Positions 44,312 to 55,307 of a DNA stretch of 64,000 bases are shown here, in pieces. The notes beneath the pieces are model-generated. The model was not told where the DNA came from. It saw only the letters and a program-made list of their open reading frames with translations, and searched no databases. This stretch comes from Paenibacillus endoradicis. Its GTDB lineage: Bacteria; Bacillota; Bacilli; Paenibacillales; Paenibacillaceae. The stretch covers positions 1 through 64,000 of the forward strand of contig NZ_JANQBB010000002.1 of assembly GCF_024721975.1 (NCBI RefSeq), written 5' to 3'. The position numbers and the translations under genes were made by a program. How positions within the stretch are numbered: the stretch's first letter is position 1; every line of letters begins with the position of its first letter.

Positions 44312-46465
44312 ATGAATGAATATAGAGTGAAAGGACTCTCCTGCGGTGGTTGCGCACAGCGAATCGAAGATGAGCTTAAACAATTAGAACATGGGAAAGA
44401 CTCCTCTCTTAGCTACAAATCAGGAAAATTAACGATTAGTCCGCAAATATCTATGAGTAAGGTCAATAAAATATTGAAATCGGATGGCGCCTACATTGCA
44501 CACCAATTAAATGATGAACATAACCATTCAGATAGTCATGCTCATGTTACTGACGAACATCACGGACATGACCATAGTCATGGTGATCATGGACACGACC
44601 ACAGCCATGCAGATAGCAATAAAAAAATATTAACTCTACTGATCACCTCCGGTGTTATCTACACTGCAGCATTATTGCTGGATGGAGTAATCGATCAACA
44701 AGCTATCATCCTGCTATATTTAGCAGCTACGATCATTAGCGGATACACTACCTTTATGCGCGGCTTAAAAAATTTATTAAGTGTTAAATTCAATATCGAT
44801 ACATTAATGACGATTGCTTTAATAGGTGCTGTTGCTATTGGGGAATGGAAAGAAGCAACACTTGTCGCAATTTTGTTCGGCGTTAATGAATTACTCGAAG
44901 GATATGGCATGGAAAAAGCTCGACGATCAATGGAAACGTTACTTCAAGTAGCACCCAAGGAAGCTCTCAAACTTGAAAATGGTCAAGAAACCATCGTTTC
45001 TATTTCCTCCTTACAAATTGACGATTTAGTCAAAATAAAACCTGGTGAAAAGATACCATCTGATGGTGTTGTCGCAGAAGGAAAAAGTTCAGTTAATGAA
45101 GCCGCGATTACAGGTGAACCACTGCCTGTAGAGAAAGAGACCGGAGAGACTGTCTTTGGTGGAAGCATTAATAATGAAGGCTTACTCATCGTTCGTATTC
45201 AAAAAGCATATAAAGATTCTTCGTTAGCGAAGATACTTCATCTCGTGCAAGAGGCACAAGAAACAAAGACACCAACAGAACTTTTTATTAATAAATTTGC
45301 AAAGTACTACACGCCGCTTATTATGATTATTGCAGCGCTCGTTATGCTGGTTCCTCCCTTGTTCTTGCAAGGTGATTGGATGACATGGATATATCAAGGT
45401 CTATCTGTATTAATTGTTGGCTGTCCCTGTGCATTAATTCTTTCTTCACCAATTGCCATCGTCTCAGGAATTACACGCACGGCAAGGAACGGAATTCTCG
45501 TTAAAGGTGGGGTTTTCCTAGAGCAACTTGGTAAGATCGATACGCTTGCCTTTGATAAGACAGGAACATTAACGAAAGGTGAACCTCATGTCGCTCAGTT
45601 AGAAATATATGATGAAACTCATTTGTTCAACATTGCAGGAGCTATCGAGAAGTCATCTTCACATCCATTAGCAAAAGCGATCATGAAAGAAGTAGAACGC
45701 AGAAATATTGTTAGCCCTGATCCAGACGAAATCGAGACGATTGGTGGTAGAGGCATTAAAGCAATGATTGATGGTCAGCTTTATTGGCTCGGTAACGAAC
45801 AAAGTGTAGAGCATATTGTTATACCAAAAACTATACAAAAGCGGATTAATGAACTGAAAGATGAAGGCTTAACATTAGTATTAGTTGCAGATGAAGAACA
45901 AGTACTTGGCATGTTCGGTATTGCGGATGAGATTCGTGAAGAAAGTCGAGAGGTCATAGCAGCTTTGCATAAGTTAGGAATTAAGCGTACCATCATGCTG
46001 ACAGGAGATCACCAGAAGACCGCCGAGAAAGTTGCTTCTGCCGTTGGTGTTTCCCAGTATTATGGTAACTTGCTGCCAGAAGATAAAGTAAATCGAGTGA
46101 AAGAACTTTCGTCCCAAGGTACAGTTGCTATGATTGGCGATGGTATTAATGATGCCCCTGCTCTTGCTTCGGCACAACTAGGGATTGCGATGGGCAAAGG
46201 AACAGATAGTGCGATCGAGACAGCCGATATTGTATTGATGCAAGATCATTTAGGAAAACTGCCTGAAGCTATTACTATCGCAAAGCGTGTCAATCGGGTT
46301 ATCAAATTCAATATTACAGTATCTCTTGGATTAAAAATCATTGCGCTATTGCTTACGATCCCAGGTTGGCTTACGTTATGGATTGCTATCCTATCTGATA
46401 TGGGGGCGACCATATTTGTTACTCTGGTTAGTCTGACTATATTAATAGAACGTAAGCAGAGATAG
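44312..46465 (+). CDS. Zn/Cd/Pb-type heavy-metal P1B ATPase
   Basis: A 717-residue efflux pump. One HMA domain at the N-terminus has the LSCGGC motif. A His-rich stretch follows (HGHDHSHGDHGHDHSHADS, about residues 87-108). Membrane helices, the actuator TGEP, the ion-site CPCALI, phosphorylation DKTGTLTKG, SSHPLAKA and [10 protein letters not shown] complete a P1B ATPase. CPC with a CadA/ZntA-like context and a divergent CadC-like repressor suggest zinc, cadmium or lead export. The ATG at 44312 follows AGAAGG. Confidence 0.93.
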   Translation: MNEYRVKGLSCGGCAQRIEDELKQLEHGKDSSLSYKSGKLTISPQISMSKVNKILKSDGAYIAHQLNDEHNHSDSHAHVTDEHHGHDHSHGDHGHDHSHADSNKKILTLLITSGVIYTAALLLDGVIDQQAIILLYLAATIISGYTTFMRGLKNLLSVKFNIDTLMTIALIGAVAIGEWKEATLVAILFGVNELLEGYGMEKARRSMETLLQVAPKEALKLENGQETIVSISSLQIDDLVKIKPGEKIPSDGVVAEGKSSVNEAAITGEPLPVEKETGETVFGGSINNEGLLIVRIQKAYKDSSLAKILHLVQEAQETKTPTELFINKFAKYYTPLIMIIAALVMLVPPLFLQGDWMTWIYQGLSVLIVGCPCALILSSPIAIVSGITRTARNGILVKGGVFLEQLGKIDTLAFDKTGTLTKGEPHVAQLEIYDETHLFNIAGAIEKSSSHPLAKAIMKEVERRNIVSPDPDEIETIGGRGIKAMIDGQLYWLGNEQSVEHIVIPKTIQKRINELKDEGLTLVLVADEEQVLGMFGIADEIREESREVIAALHKLGIKRTIMLTGDHQKTAEKVASAVGVSQYYGNLLPEDKVNRVKELSSQGTVAMIGDGINDAPALASAQLGIAMGKGTDSAIETADIVLMQDHLGKLPEAITIAKRVNRVIKFNITVSLGLKIIALLLTIPGWLTLWIAILSDMGATIFVTLVSLTILIERKQR

Positions 46466-46491
46466 ATTGTTATAAGCATTAATATATACAC

Positions 46492-46542
46492 CAACGAGCA
46501 ATATTGAAGGGTTCATGTTATCCTCAGTGTTTGCTCGTTTTG
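46492..46542 (+). terminator. Terminator after the metal ATPase gene
   Basis: AACGAGCA (46493-46500) pairs with TGCTCGTT (46532-46539), followed by TTTTGC, with partial inner pairing. Confidence 0.6.
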
Positions 46543-46622
46543 CTATCTTCTTGACCCTACATCAGATTTCTCATTAATATCAACAATTTTTTGAGAGAGT
46601 TTTCAAATCATTCATTTCCAAT

Positions 46623-46656
46623 AAAAACAGTAGAGACTCCTATCTCTACTGTTTTT
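46623..46656. terminator. Bidirectional-type hairpin
   Basis: AAAAACAGTAGAG pairs perfectly with CTCTACTGTTTTT around an 8-nt loop. It lies between the ATPase and katG. The rest of the 46466-46894 spacer holds the katG promoter and PerR box. Confidence 0.82.
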
Positions 46657-46809
46657 ACGTGTTGTTAGCTACTTACTTACAAGCCTATGTTGTTTCTTCT
46701 ATTAACCATTTCTGTTGTGTCACCAATATCAACTTTGATGTGCTAGATCGATTATGCATAGCGCTTTCATCAAACCGTGTGAAGATTCGATGAATAGTGA
46801 AATATATCA

Positions 46810-49078
<2,269 letters not shown>

Positions 49079-49097
49079 ACGTAATTTTTTATAATAG

Positions 49098-49145
49098 CAA
49101 AAAGCCTTGGTTGCATATCATAAGATATGTCATCAAGGCTTTTAA
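49098..49145 (+). terminator. Rho-independent terminator after katG
   Basis: AAAAGCCTTG (49100-49109) pairs with CAAGGCTTTT (49134-49143), with an inner GCATATC/GATATGT stem. Confidence 0.87.
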
Positions 49146-49354
49146 TCGTCTGCTTTATCTGATCCTTCTTACAACTTTTGTTATTGAAACAAATACTAAT
49201 TTTATTCTGTTGCCACACTCACTAGCTATTAAAACTATTACAAACATTTTGTACCGCCACAATACTGTAACAAATCGCTTTCGTTGCTCATTGTGCATAT
49301 TTGCCCATTGTGCAATAATAACATTGTATTAAATTGAGTTTTCTACCATTCTAT

Positions 49355-50002
49355 ATGAAAAGAGGAGAACGCTTAAGCGGTCATGCTATGAACAAACAAA
49401 ACTTGCGCGATATGAAAAAGGAAGCTACAGCTAATGCACTTGCCGAAGCAGCATTTAATCTAGCGCTGGAGAAAGGATTGGACGGATTTATCGTAGAGGA
49501 CATCGTACAGCGTGCTGGTTTCTCCAGAAGAACGTTCGCAAATTACTATTCCTGCAAGGAAGAAGCAGTAGCTATGGCAGCTGTTATCTTCAAAGGAGCA
49601 GACGAAGTAGCAAATTGGATAGAAAATTTGAACGAGGACATGACGCCGCTCGACATCCTCTACCAGCTCATGAATTTGCAACAGACAGGAGAGCATTTCA
49701 TGAAATTGCGTCAGCTCGTGATGCTTTCACAGCAGACGCCAACACTTGAACCATATATTTTAAGCGCACTTCGCAGCCTGCAAATAGCAGCACAACAATT
49801 TATAAGTGAGCAATCACTCGGACGTTATCCGGAAGGATACACTCACCTGCTCGTTGGTGCTGTTTACGGAGCCATTCTTCCACTACTTGACGGTAGTATG
49901 AAAGTTTTGTTTGCTGGTGAATCGGCAGAGGAAACTCCGAATACCATTACATTCGAGTATTATTTAGATAAGATGTTCAGTTACTTACGCAAAGGGTTTT
50001 AA
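49355..50002 (+). CDS. TetR-family regulator of the MMPL exporter
   Basis: A TetR-type regulator. The helix-turn-helix lies in the first 60 residues after MNKQNLRDMKKEATANALAE (FIVEDIVQRAGFSRRTFANYYSCKEEAV), followed by a helical effector domain. The start is uncertain: ATG at 49355 has no ribosome site, and ATG at 49388 is 20 bases after GAGGAG; I give the longer form. The exporter gene follows 46 bases later in the same direction, so the regulator probably controls its own operon. Confidence 0.85.
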   Translation: MKRGERLSGHAMNKQNLRDMKKEATANALAEAAFNLALEKGLDGFIVEDIVQRAGFSRRTFANYYSCKEEAVAMAAVIFKGADEVANWIENLNEDMTPLDILYQLMNLQQTGEHFMKLRQLVMLSQQTPTLEPYILSALRSLQIAAQQFISEQSLGRYPEGYTHLLVGAVYGAILPLLDGSMKVLFAGESAEETPNTITFEYYLDKMFSYLRKGF

Positions 50003-50048
50003 TTTATAACACTAACTTATTTTTATACGTAAAGGAGCAAGGCCATTT

Positions 50049-52451
50049 ATGTCAACTTTCTTGTATAAACTGGGTAAGACAGCCTATTCTAAACCATGGC
50101 AGTTTATTGTCAGCTGGATTCTAATACTAGCAATTGTGCTTGCCATATTAGGAGTTAACGGCATTCATGTCACATCCGATATGAAAATCGAAGGTACGGA
50201 ATCACAGAAGGTATTAGATCAACTAACTCAAGAGTTACCTGAGGCTTCAGGCGGTCAAGCCAGCATTGTGTTCACAGCTCCTGAGGGTGAACGTCTGGAC
50301 ACTGCAGAGCGATTGAGTTCAATTAGCGAAGCTGTTAATAAAGTATACAATCTAGATTATGTTATTAATCCAATAGAATTAGCTGCTCAAGCTGGTGCAG
50401 CTATGACAGATGCAGCGCAAGCCGGAGCTTTAATGGGCGATGCGGATCAAGCTGCGCAACAAGGTAACGCAGCGGAGCCCACTCAAGGGTCAGTCGGCGA
50501 ATTACCTCCGTACGGACCTATGATGCTAGAAGGTGTACCGGTTCCCGGCGTCATGATCGCATCAGATGGTAGCATTGCGTTGTTCCAATTTCAATTTACC
50601 GTTCAACAAATGTCACTTCCTGAATCAGTTCCGGACTTAGTCATTGATGCGGCCATGGCCGTTGAACAGACAGGAATTTCCGCACTGCCAAGTGACTCGC
50701 TTTCTTCTAAGCCAGCGATCGGCTCAACGGAAGCGATCGGACTTGTAGTCGCTGCAGTTGTGCTATTCATGACACTTGGATCTGTTGTTGCAGCAGGCTT
50801 GCCACTTCTTACAGCTCTAATGGGCGTGGGAATCAGTGTAGGCGGCGCATACGCCTTTTCGAAAATGTTCCATATGACCGATCTTACGCCTGTACTAGCA
50901 TTGATGGTCGGACTCGCGGTCGGCATTGACTACTCGCTGTTTATCGTAAACCGTCAGCGCCGCATGATTCTAGAGCAGGGACTTAGCGCACGGGAAGCTT
51001 TGAGCAGAGCAGTTGGCACCGCCGGTAGTGCTGTGTTCTTTGCAGGCTTGACAGTTATTATTGCTTTGTGCGCCATGGTTGTTATCGGAATCGGCTTCTT
51101 ATCCGCAATGGCGCTCGTAGCAGCAGTAGCCGTTCTGATCAATGTGTTAGTTGCACTGACTCTACTACCTGCCCTGCTTGGTCTAGTTGGTGAACGCATT
51201 TGCTCAGCGAAAGCAAGAGCAAAGAGTAGCAACAAGACCAACAAAACTCCAAATGGTTTTGCGCATCGCTGGGTAACAGCAGTCGTGAAGGGGCGTTGGG
51301 CAATTGTCTTAGCTGTCATTGTCATTCTCGGCGTAGCTGCAATTCCAGTAGCTAAGATGGAAATGGGTATTCCTTCTGGCGCTACGGCAAATTTGGACAC
51401 AACAGCAAGACAGAGTTATGATGCAATTTCAGATGGTTTTGGAGAGGGCTTTAACGGTCCGTTGCTACTGGTAGCAGAGCCTCAAGGTGACTCAGACTCC
51501 ATTACAATGGAGACGCTGGGCGGACTTGTTCAGGAACTTCAAATGCATGATAATGTTTCTGTCGTAACTCCGATGGGTGTCAATCAAACCGGTGACATGG
51601 CTATTATTAGCCTTATCCCGAAAACAGGCCCAACAGACAAAGCGACAAAAGATTTGGTGCAAGAGCTACGCGCTACAGATTCTAGCATGTCTCAATCGTA
51701 TAATGTAAAGCTAGGAGTTACCGGATTTACTGCAATAAACATCGATATGTCTTCGAAGCTAGCTGAGGCATTCCCTCTCTACATTGGCATAATCGTTATT
51801 CTTTCAATTATTATTTTGCTACTTGTATTTCGTTCGATCATCGTACCTATCAAAGCGACGCTCGGATTCCTTCTTAGCATACTTGCTACGTTTGGGATAA
51901 CGACTGCAGTCTTCCAATGGGGATGGGTGCATGATCTATTCGGATTCGATACTGGTGGCCCGCTTCTAAGCTTTATGCCGATTATGGTTACTGGTATTTT
52001 GTATGGACTCGCGATGGATTACCAAGTGTTCCTTGTCAGCTCCATGCGTGAATCTTACGTACACGGACATCATGGCAAAGAGAGCGTGATTCATGGGTAT
52101 GATCAGGCAAGCCGCGTTGTCGTAGCTGCAGCAATTATTATGGTTTCTGTGTTTGCCGGCTTTATCTTTGCTCATGATATTATGATCAAGCAGATCGGCT
52201 TTGCACTGGCGATCGGTATCCTAGTTGACGCCTTCTTTGTCCGCATGGCACTTGTCCCAGCGGTGATGGCGATTTTCGGAGATAAAGCATGGTGGTTGCC
52301 GAAGTGGCTCGATCGTTTACTTCCTAACCTTGACGTCGAAGGCGATAAATTACTTGCCGAGCTAAAGGCTCAAGAAGTTGCTGAGATGAAGAATCACGAC
52401 GTTCCTTCTGTCAAAAAGAAAACTAAGACCGTTCCTCATAAGGTTCACTAA
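50049..52451 (+). CDS. MMPL/RND-family exporter
   Basis: An 800-residue transporter with two repeats of a membrane helix, a large outside loop and five more helices (12 in all). It has the MMPL signature in VGLAVGIDYSLFIVNRQRR and the second-half GLAMDYQVFLVSSMRE, both with the Asp-Tyr of the proton relay. Members in Gram-positives (YdfJ and relatives) export lipids or lipophilic drugs. The first loop has an Ala/Gln-rich insert (about residues 110-155). The ATG at 50049 follows AAAGGAG. It is second in the tetR operon. Confidence 0.92.
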   Translation: MSTFLYKLGKTAYSKPWQFIVSWILILAIVLAILGVNGIHVTSDMKIEGTESQKVLDQLTQELPEASGGQASIVFTAPEGERLDTAERLSSISEAVNKVYNLDYVINPIELAAQAGAAMTDAAQAGALMGDADQAAQQGNAAEPTQGSVGELPPYGPMMLEGVPVPGVMIASDGSIALFQFQFTVQQMSLPESVPDLVIDAAMAVEQTGISALPSDSLSSKPAIGSTEAIGLVVAAVVLFMTLGSVVAAGLPLLTALMGVGISVGGAYAFSKMFHMTDLTPVLALMVGLAVGIDYSLFIVNRQRRMILEQGLSAREALSRAVGTAGSAVFFAGLTVIIALCAMVVIGIGFLSAMALVAAVAVLINVLVALTLLPALLGLVGERICSAKARAKSSNKTNKTPNGFAHRWVTAVVKGRWAIVLAVIVILGVAAIPVAKMEMGIPSGATANLDTTARQSYDAISDGFGEGFNGPLLLVAEPQGDSDSITMETLGGLVQELQMHDNVSVVTPMGVNQTGDMAIISLIPKTGPTDKATKDLVQELRATDSSMSQSYNVKLGVTGFTAINIDMSSKLAEAFPLYIGIIVILSIIILLLVFRSIIVPIKATLGFLLSILATFGITTAVFQWGWVHDLFGFDTGGPLLSFMPIMVTGILYGLAMDYQVFLVSSMRESYVHGHHGKESVIHGYDQASRVVVAAAIIMVSVFAGFIFAHDIMIKQIGFALAIGILVDAFFVRMALVPAVMAIFGDKAWWLPKWLDRLLPNLDVEGDKLLAELKAQEVAEMKNHDVPSVKKKTKTVPHKVH

Positions 52452-52470
52452 TTAACAAAGCCACGAATAG

Positions 52471-52519
52471 GAAGCTCTGAAGGGCATCCCTTCAGGGCAG
52501 GGATACTGATCCCTTAAAG
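52471..52519 (+). other. Double hairpin resembling an IS200/IS605-type right end
   Basis: GGAAGCTC is followed by a stem CTGAAGGG-CAT-CCCTTCAG, GGCAG and a second small stem GGGATACTGATCCC. The order GGAAGC-stem-GGGCAG is like the 3' end of TnpB-associated elements as I remember it. No tnpA or tnpB is present, so if correct it is only a remnant. It could also serve as a terminator for the exporter gene. Confidence 0.3.
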
Positions 52520-52530
52520 TGAGACACAAT

Positions 52531-52595
52531 AATACACCTTCAAGAAATGTAAATCATGTCGTAAGATATGACTACAACTTGGAGGTGTATTTTTA
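52531..52595 (+). terminator. Long hairpin terminator after the MMPL gene
   Basis: AATACACCTTCAAG (52531-52544) pairs with CTTGGAGGTGTATT (52578-52591) and is followed by TTTTAT. The inner loop has further weak pairing. Confidence 0.7.
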
Positions 52596-52617
52596 TGGGA
52601 TTCACCTAGACGACTAT

Positions 52618-52919
52618 CTATTTACCTACATCAATTTTTCTCCAATTATTTTTACTCTCTGAAATAAAAAGCCCAGCAAGTGTAAGAATTGTACCCCATG
52701 CAGCTAACCATGTAATAGGTTCTTGTAATACAATGACCGAGGTAACTATCGTAATTTTTACCCGTTATCTCTATTGTCACTTTTCGCATCATTTCCGGAT
52801 TAATATTTAAGCATCGATAGTCCAATGGTTTGTTGTCAATTGATTCACATGCATGATTGTCAAGAGGCTTCAATTTGTAATTCATGATCAAAGAGTACAG
52901 TTCTTTCTTCTTGTGCCAT
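52618..52919 (-). pseudogene. Chimeric remnant: AraC-type regulator joined to EamA transporter end
   Basis: Read leftward, an ATG at 52919 with an excellent AAAGGAGG site encodes MAQEERTVLFDHELQIEA and then stops. In a second frame follows PLDNHACESIDNKPLDYRC and NINPEMMRKVTIEITGKNY, both typical of the N-terminal effector domain of AraC-type regulators. In a third frame follows VTSVIVLQEPITWLAAWG and then an LAGLFISES tail, the last helices of an EamA/DMT exporter, with stop at 52618. Two internal deletions have removed the DNA-binding half of the regulator and most of the exporter. A regulator-exporter pair in this order is common. None of it can be functional as the original proteins. Confidence 0.7.
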
Positions 52920-53000
52920 CTGAACAGCCTCCTTTCTTACATAGAAAGTAAGTGTAGCATAATTTATTAAGGCTCTCTTGCATGATATTGACTATCCATA

Positions 53001-53042
53001 TAAAAATCCCTCTATCAGAAGAACTCTTCCAAAGAGGGATTA
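53001..53042 (-). terminator. Terminator-like hairpin in front of the AraC/EamA remnant
   Basis: On the minus strand AATCCCTCT...AGAGGGATT is followed by TTTTATATGG. No minus-strand gene lies upstream of it, so it may be a leader attenuator for the lost gene or an orphan terminator. Confidence 0.6.
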
Positions 53043-53231
53043 CTAAATTGGATAACTCTATATGGCTACTCCACGTATGATACATATTCATTGACAGGCT
53101 TACGATAACCTCAAGGTCAACGAGGATACTAAAGTTCTATGTCGAAGATATAGGGAGTCAGACATATTTGAACTGGCCTTATAATTATGTAACCAACAAC
53201 AGTAGAAAAACAAACATAGGAGAGATGTGAA

Positions 53232-54128
53232 ATGTCTGCTATTAATAGTGTCGATCTACACAGTGTTCCCCTCTATTTCGTCTTTGAGCGTAAAAGCATG
53301 AACGAAGAACAATTTAAAGGTACATTTCATGCCCATCAGGGTGTCGAGATTCTTATGATACATGAAGGCAATGGAACTCTCATTGTCGATCAAAAGAGCT
53401 ATGAGATAAAATCGGGATTAATCTGCATCTTTCAGCCATACACATTACATAACATTCAAATGAATATTAGCGAAGATGTACCTTTTGTGCGCTCTATTGT
53501 TCATTATGAGCCCTCATTATATGAAACTTACTTTGAAAAGTGGCCATCTCTGCAAAGTTTTTTTAAGTATATTCATAAAGGCAATCTCTCAGCTTCATTT
53601 TGGTGTGATCAGATGGAAATGGAGAGTCTAGCCTCTATTCTATTTAGCTTAGATAAAAATATTCATGCGTTATCTAAAGACCTGTATTTTGAAGAGTTTT
53701 CATTGTTTTTAGTTTCTTTTTTCCGAACATTCAAGCAAATATGGGAAAGTAATTCATTAAGTCTGTTCGACCAACAGGAAAGGAGAAAACCACATCAAGT
53801 TGAACGAATAATGGAATGGTTAGACAAAAAATTCAAAGAGCCTTTGCGCCTTGAGAATATGAGCCGGGATTTACATCTTTCTGCTCATCATTTATCACAC
53901 TTATTCAAAGACTGCACAGGTAGTAGCATTTCGGATTATCTTACTGCAAAGAGAATGCAACAAGCTCTGCTACTACTTATGTCTGGTGATTATTCCGTTG
54001 CTCGCATATCAGAGGAAGTCGGAATCAATAATTGCTCACACTTCATTAAATTATTCAAAAACCATTTTGGTTCAACACCGCTCCAATATCGTAAACAATG
54101 GCTAAGCAATTTGAAACAGTACAGATAA
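53232..54128 (+). CDS. AraC-family transcriptional regulator
   Basis: A 298-residue regulator: a cupin-like sugar-sensing domain (about 10-150; FHAHQGVEILMIHEGNGTLI and FQPYTLHNI) and two C-terminal helix-turn-helix units (about 195-295; LHLSAHHLSHLFKDCTGSSI and VARISEEVGINNCSHFIKLFK). The ATG at 53232 follows TAGGAG. It is convergent with two Gfo/Idh/MocA genes and close to an orphan sugar-binding lipoprotein, so a role in sugar use is plausible but not shown. Confidence 0.92.
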   Translation: MSAINSVDLHSVPLYFVFERKSMNEEQFKGTFHAHQGVEILMIHEGNGTLIVDQKSYEIKSGLICIFQPYTLHNIQMNISEDVPFVRSIVHYEPSLYETYFEKWPSLQSFFKYIHKGNLSASFWCDQMEMESLASILFSLDKNIHALSKDLYFEEFSLFLVSFFRTFKQIWESNSLSLFDQQERRKPHQVERIMEWLDKKFKEPLRLENMSRDLHLSAHHLSHLFKDCTGSSISDYLTAKRMQQALLLLMSGDYSVARISEEVGINNCSHFIKLFKNHFGSTPLQYRKQWLSNLKQYR

Positions 54129-54148
54129 TAGTAGAAATCCGCTATTTC

Positions 54149-55225
54149 TTATTGCACAATACGAAATGCATCACGCTGCGCAATTAAACAAAGCTCAGCG
54201 GCTTTAAATGCATGCTCTTGTGTCATTGCATTCTCAGTACGGTTCAAGCAATCTAATATTAATTGTCCAAAGTAAGGATATCCCACTTTTCCTGTAACCT
54301 GTATATGTTGTTCTCCTTCTCCGTTCACGAGATATACATGGTCACCTGTAGACTCTCTGCCAATATCAACGTACTTACGTAATTCGATATACCCATCCGT
54401 ACCCATGATCGTCGTTCTTCCATCTCCCCAAGTGCTTAGCCCTTCGGGAGTGAACCAATCCACTCGAAAATATCCAGTTGCTCCATTGTCACCAATGAAT
54501 GTAGCATCGCCGAAATCCTCGAAACCAGGATACTGAGGATATTGATAGTTTGCGACTTTACTATGAGCTAAAGTCGCATTTTTTGCACCTGTAAAGTATA
54601 AAAATTGTTCGATTTGATGACTCCCAATATCACAAAGTATTCCGCCAAAGTGCTCTCTTTGGAAAAACCACTCCGGTCTATGCGCCAAGTTTATACGATG
54701 CGGGCCTAGACCGATTACTTGCAACACACGACCAATCGCACCTTGCTCAATTAATTGACCCGCGTAGATTGCACTTTCATTATGCAGTCGCTCACTGTAA
54801 TAAACCGCATACTTTCTTCCTGTTTCTGCTACCATCGAACGCGCGGCTTCAAGCTGATCCAAAGTTGTAAATGGAGCTTTATCCGTGAAATAATCTTTAC
54901 CCGAAGCCATCACTCGCAGTCCAAGTGCACATCGTTCAGATGTAATTGCTGCCCCTGCAACGAGCATAACTTCCTGATCCAGTAGAATCTGTTCTAACGA
55001 ATTCGCAACACGAGTATTCGGATAGTTTTTAATAAATTTATTAACTTTCTCTTGATCAGGATCATATACCCACTTTAACTGACCACCCGCTTCTAGAAGC
55101 CCATTACACATCCCATAAATATGTCCATGATCTAAGGCTGCCGCTGCGAAAATAAATTGCCCAGGTTCGCATACCTGTTTACTCTCGCCAACTGGCGCAT
55201 AGTTCATACCATTTGTTTTTTGCAT
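54149..55225 (-). CDS. Gfo/Idh/MocA-family oxidoreductase
   Basis: A 358-residue enzyme with an N-terminal Rossmann domain and the family lysine in DYFTDKAPF (the EKP position, here DKAP). The C-terminal part has FGGILCDIGSHQIEQFLYFTG, the GGxxxDxGxH family motif. Substrates of the family are sugars, inositols or their derivatives with NAD(P). The start is ATG at 55225, nine bases after AGGAG; an ATG three codons earlier touches that site. It is the second of two adjacent family members on the minus strand. Confidence 0.9.
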   Translation of the reverse strand: MQKTNGMNYAPVGESKQVCEPGQFIFAAAALDHGHIYGMCNGLLEAGGQLKWVYDPDQEKVNKFIKNYPNTRVANSLEQILLDQEVMLVAGAAITSERCALGLRVMASGKDYFTDKAPFTTLDQLEAARSMVAETGRKYAVYYSERLHNESAIYAGQLIEQGAIGRVLQVIGLGPHRINLAHRPEWFFQREHFGGILCDIGSHQIEQFLYFTGAKNATLAHSKVANYQYPQYPGFEDFGDATFIGDNGATGYFRVDWFTPEGLSTWGDGRTTIMGTDGYIELRKYVDIGRESTGDHVYLVNGEGEQHIQVTGKVGYPYFGQLILDCLNRTENAMTQEHAFKAAELCLIAQRDAFRIVQ

Positions 55226-55307
55226 ATTAATCATCTCCTAAAATATATTATGATAATGTCCAGAGCTACTACTCTCTAATTAAAAATAGTACTGAAAGAA
55301 TAAGCTA

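Noticed and set aside
44520..44630. CRISPR or repeat array in the His-codon-rich stretch of the metal ATPase
   Set aside because: The repeated CATGACCA-like text codes an in-frame His/Asp-rich metal-binding linker, so it is a protein feature.
50603..51400. Long minus-strand frames opposite the MMPL gene
   Set aside because: They follow from the codon pattern of the real gene, have no ribosome site and give low-complexity Ala/Thr/Pro proteins.
52751..52891. A normal small gene encoding the LDYRC-containing protein
   Set aside because: The sequence is a slice of an AraC effector domain, it continues out of frame into the EamA piece, and it has no ribosome site of its own.
52888..53091. 67-residue frame upstream of the AraC/EamA scar
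   Set aside because: It runs through a terminator hairpin and out of frame over the better supported AAAGGAGG-ATG stub.
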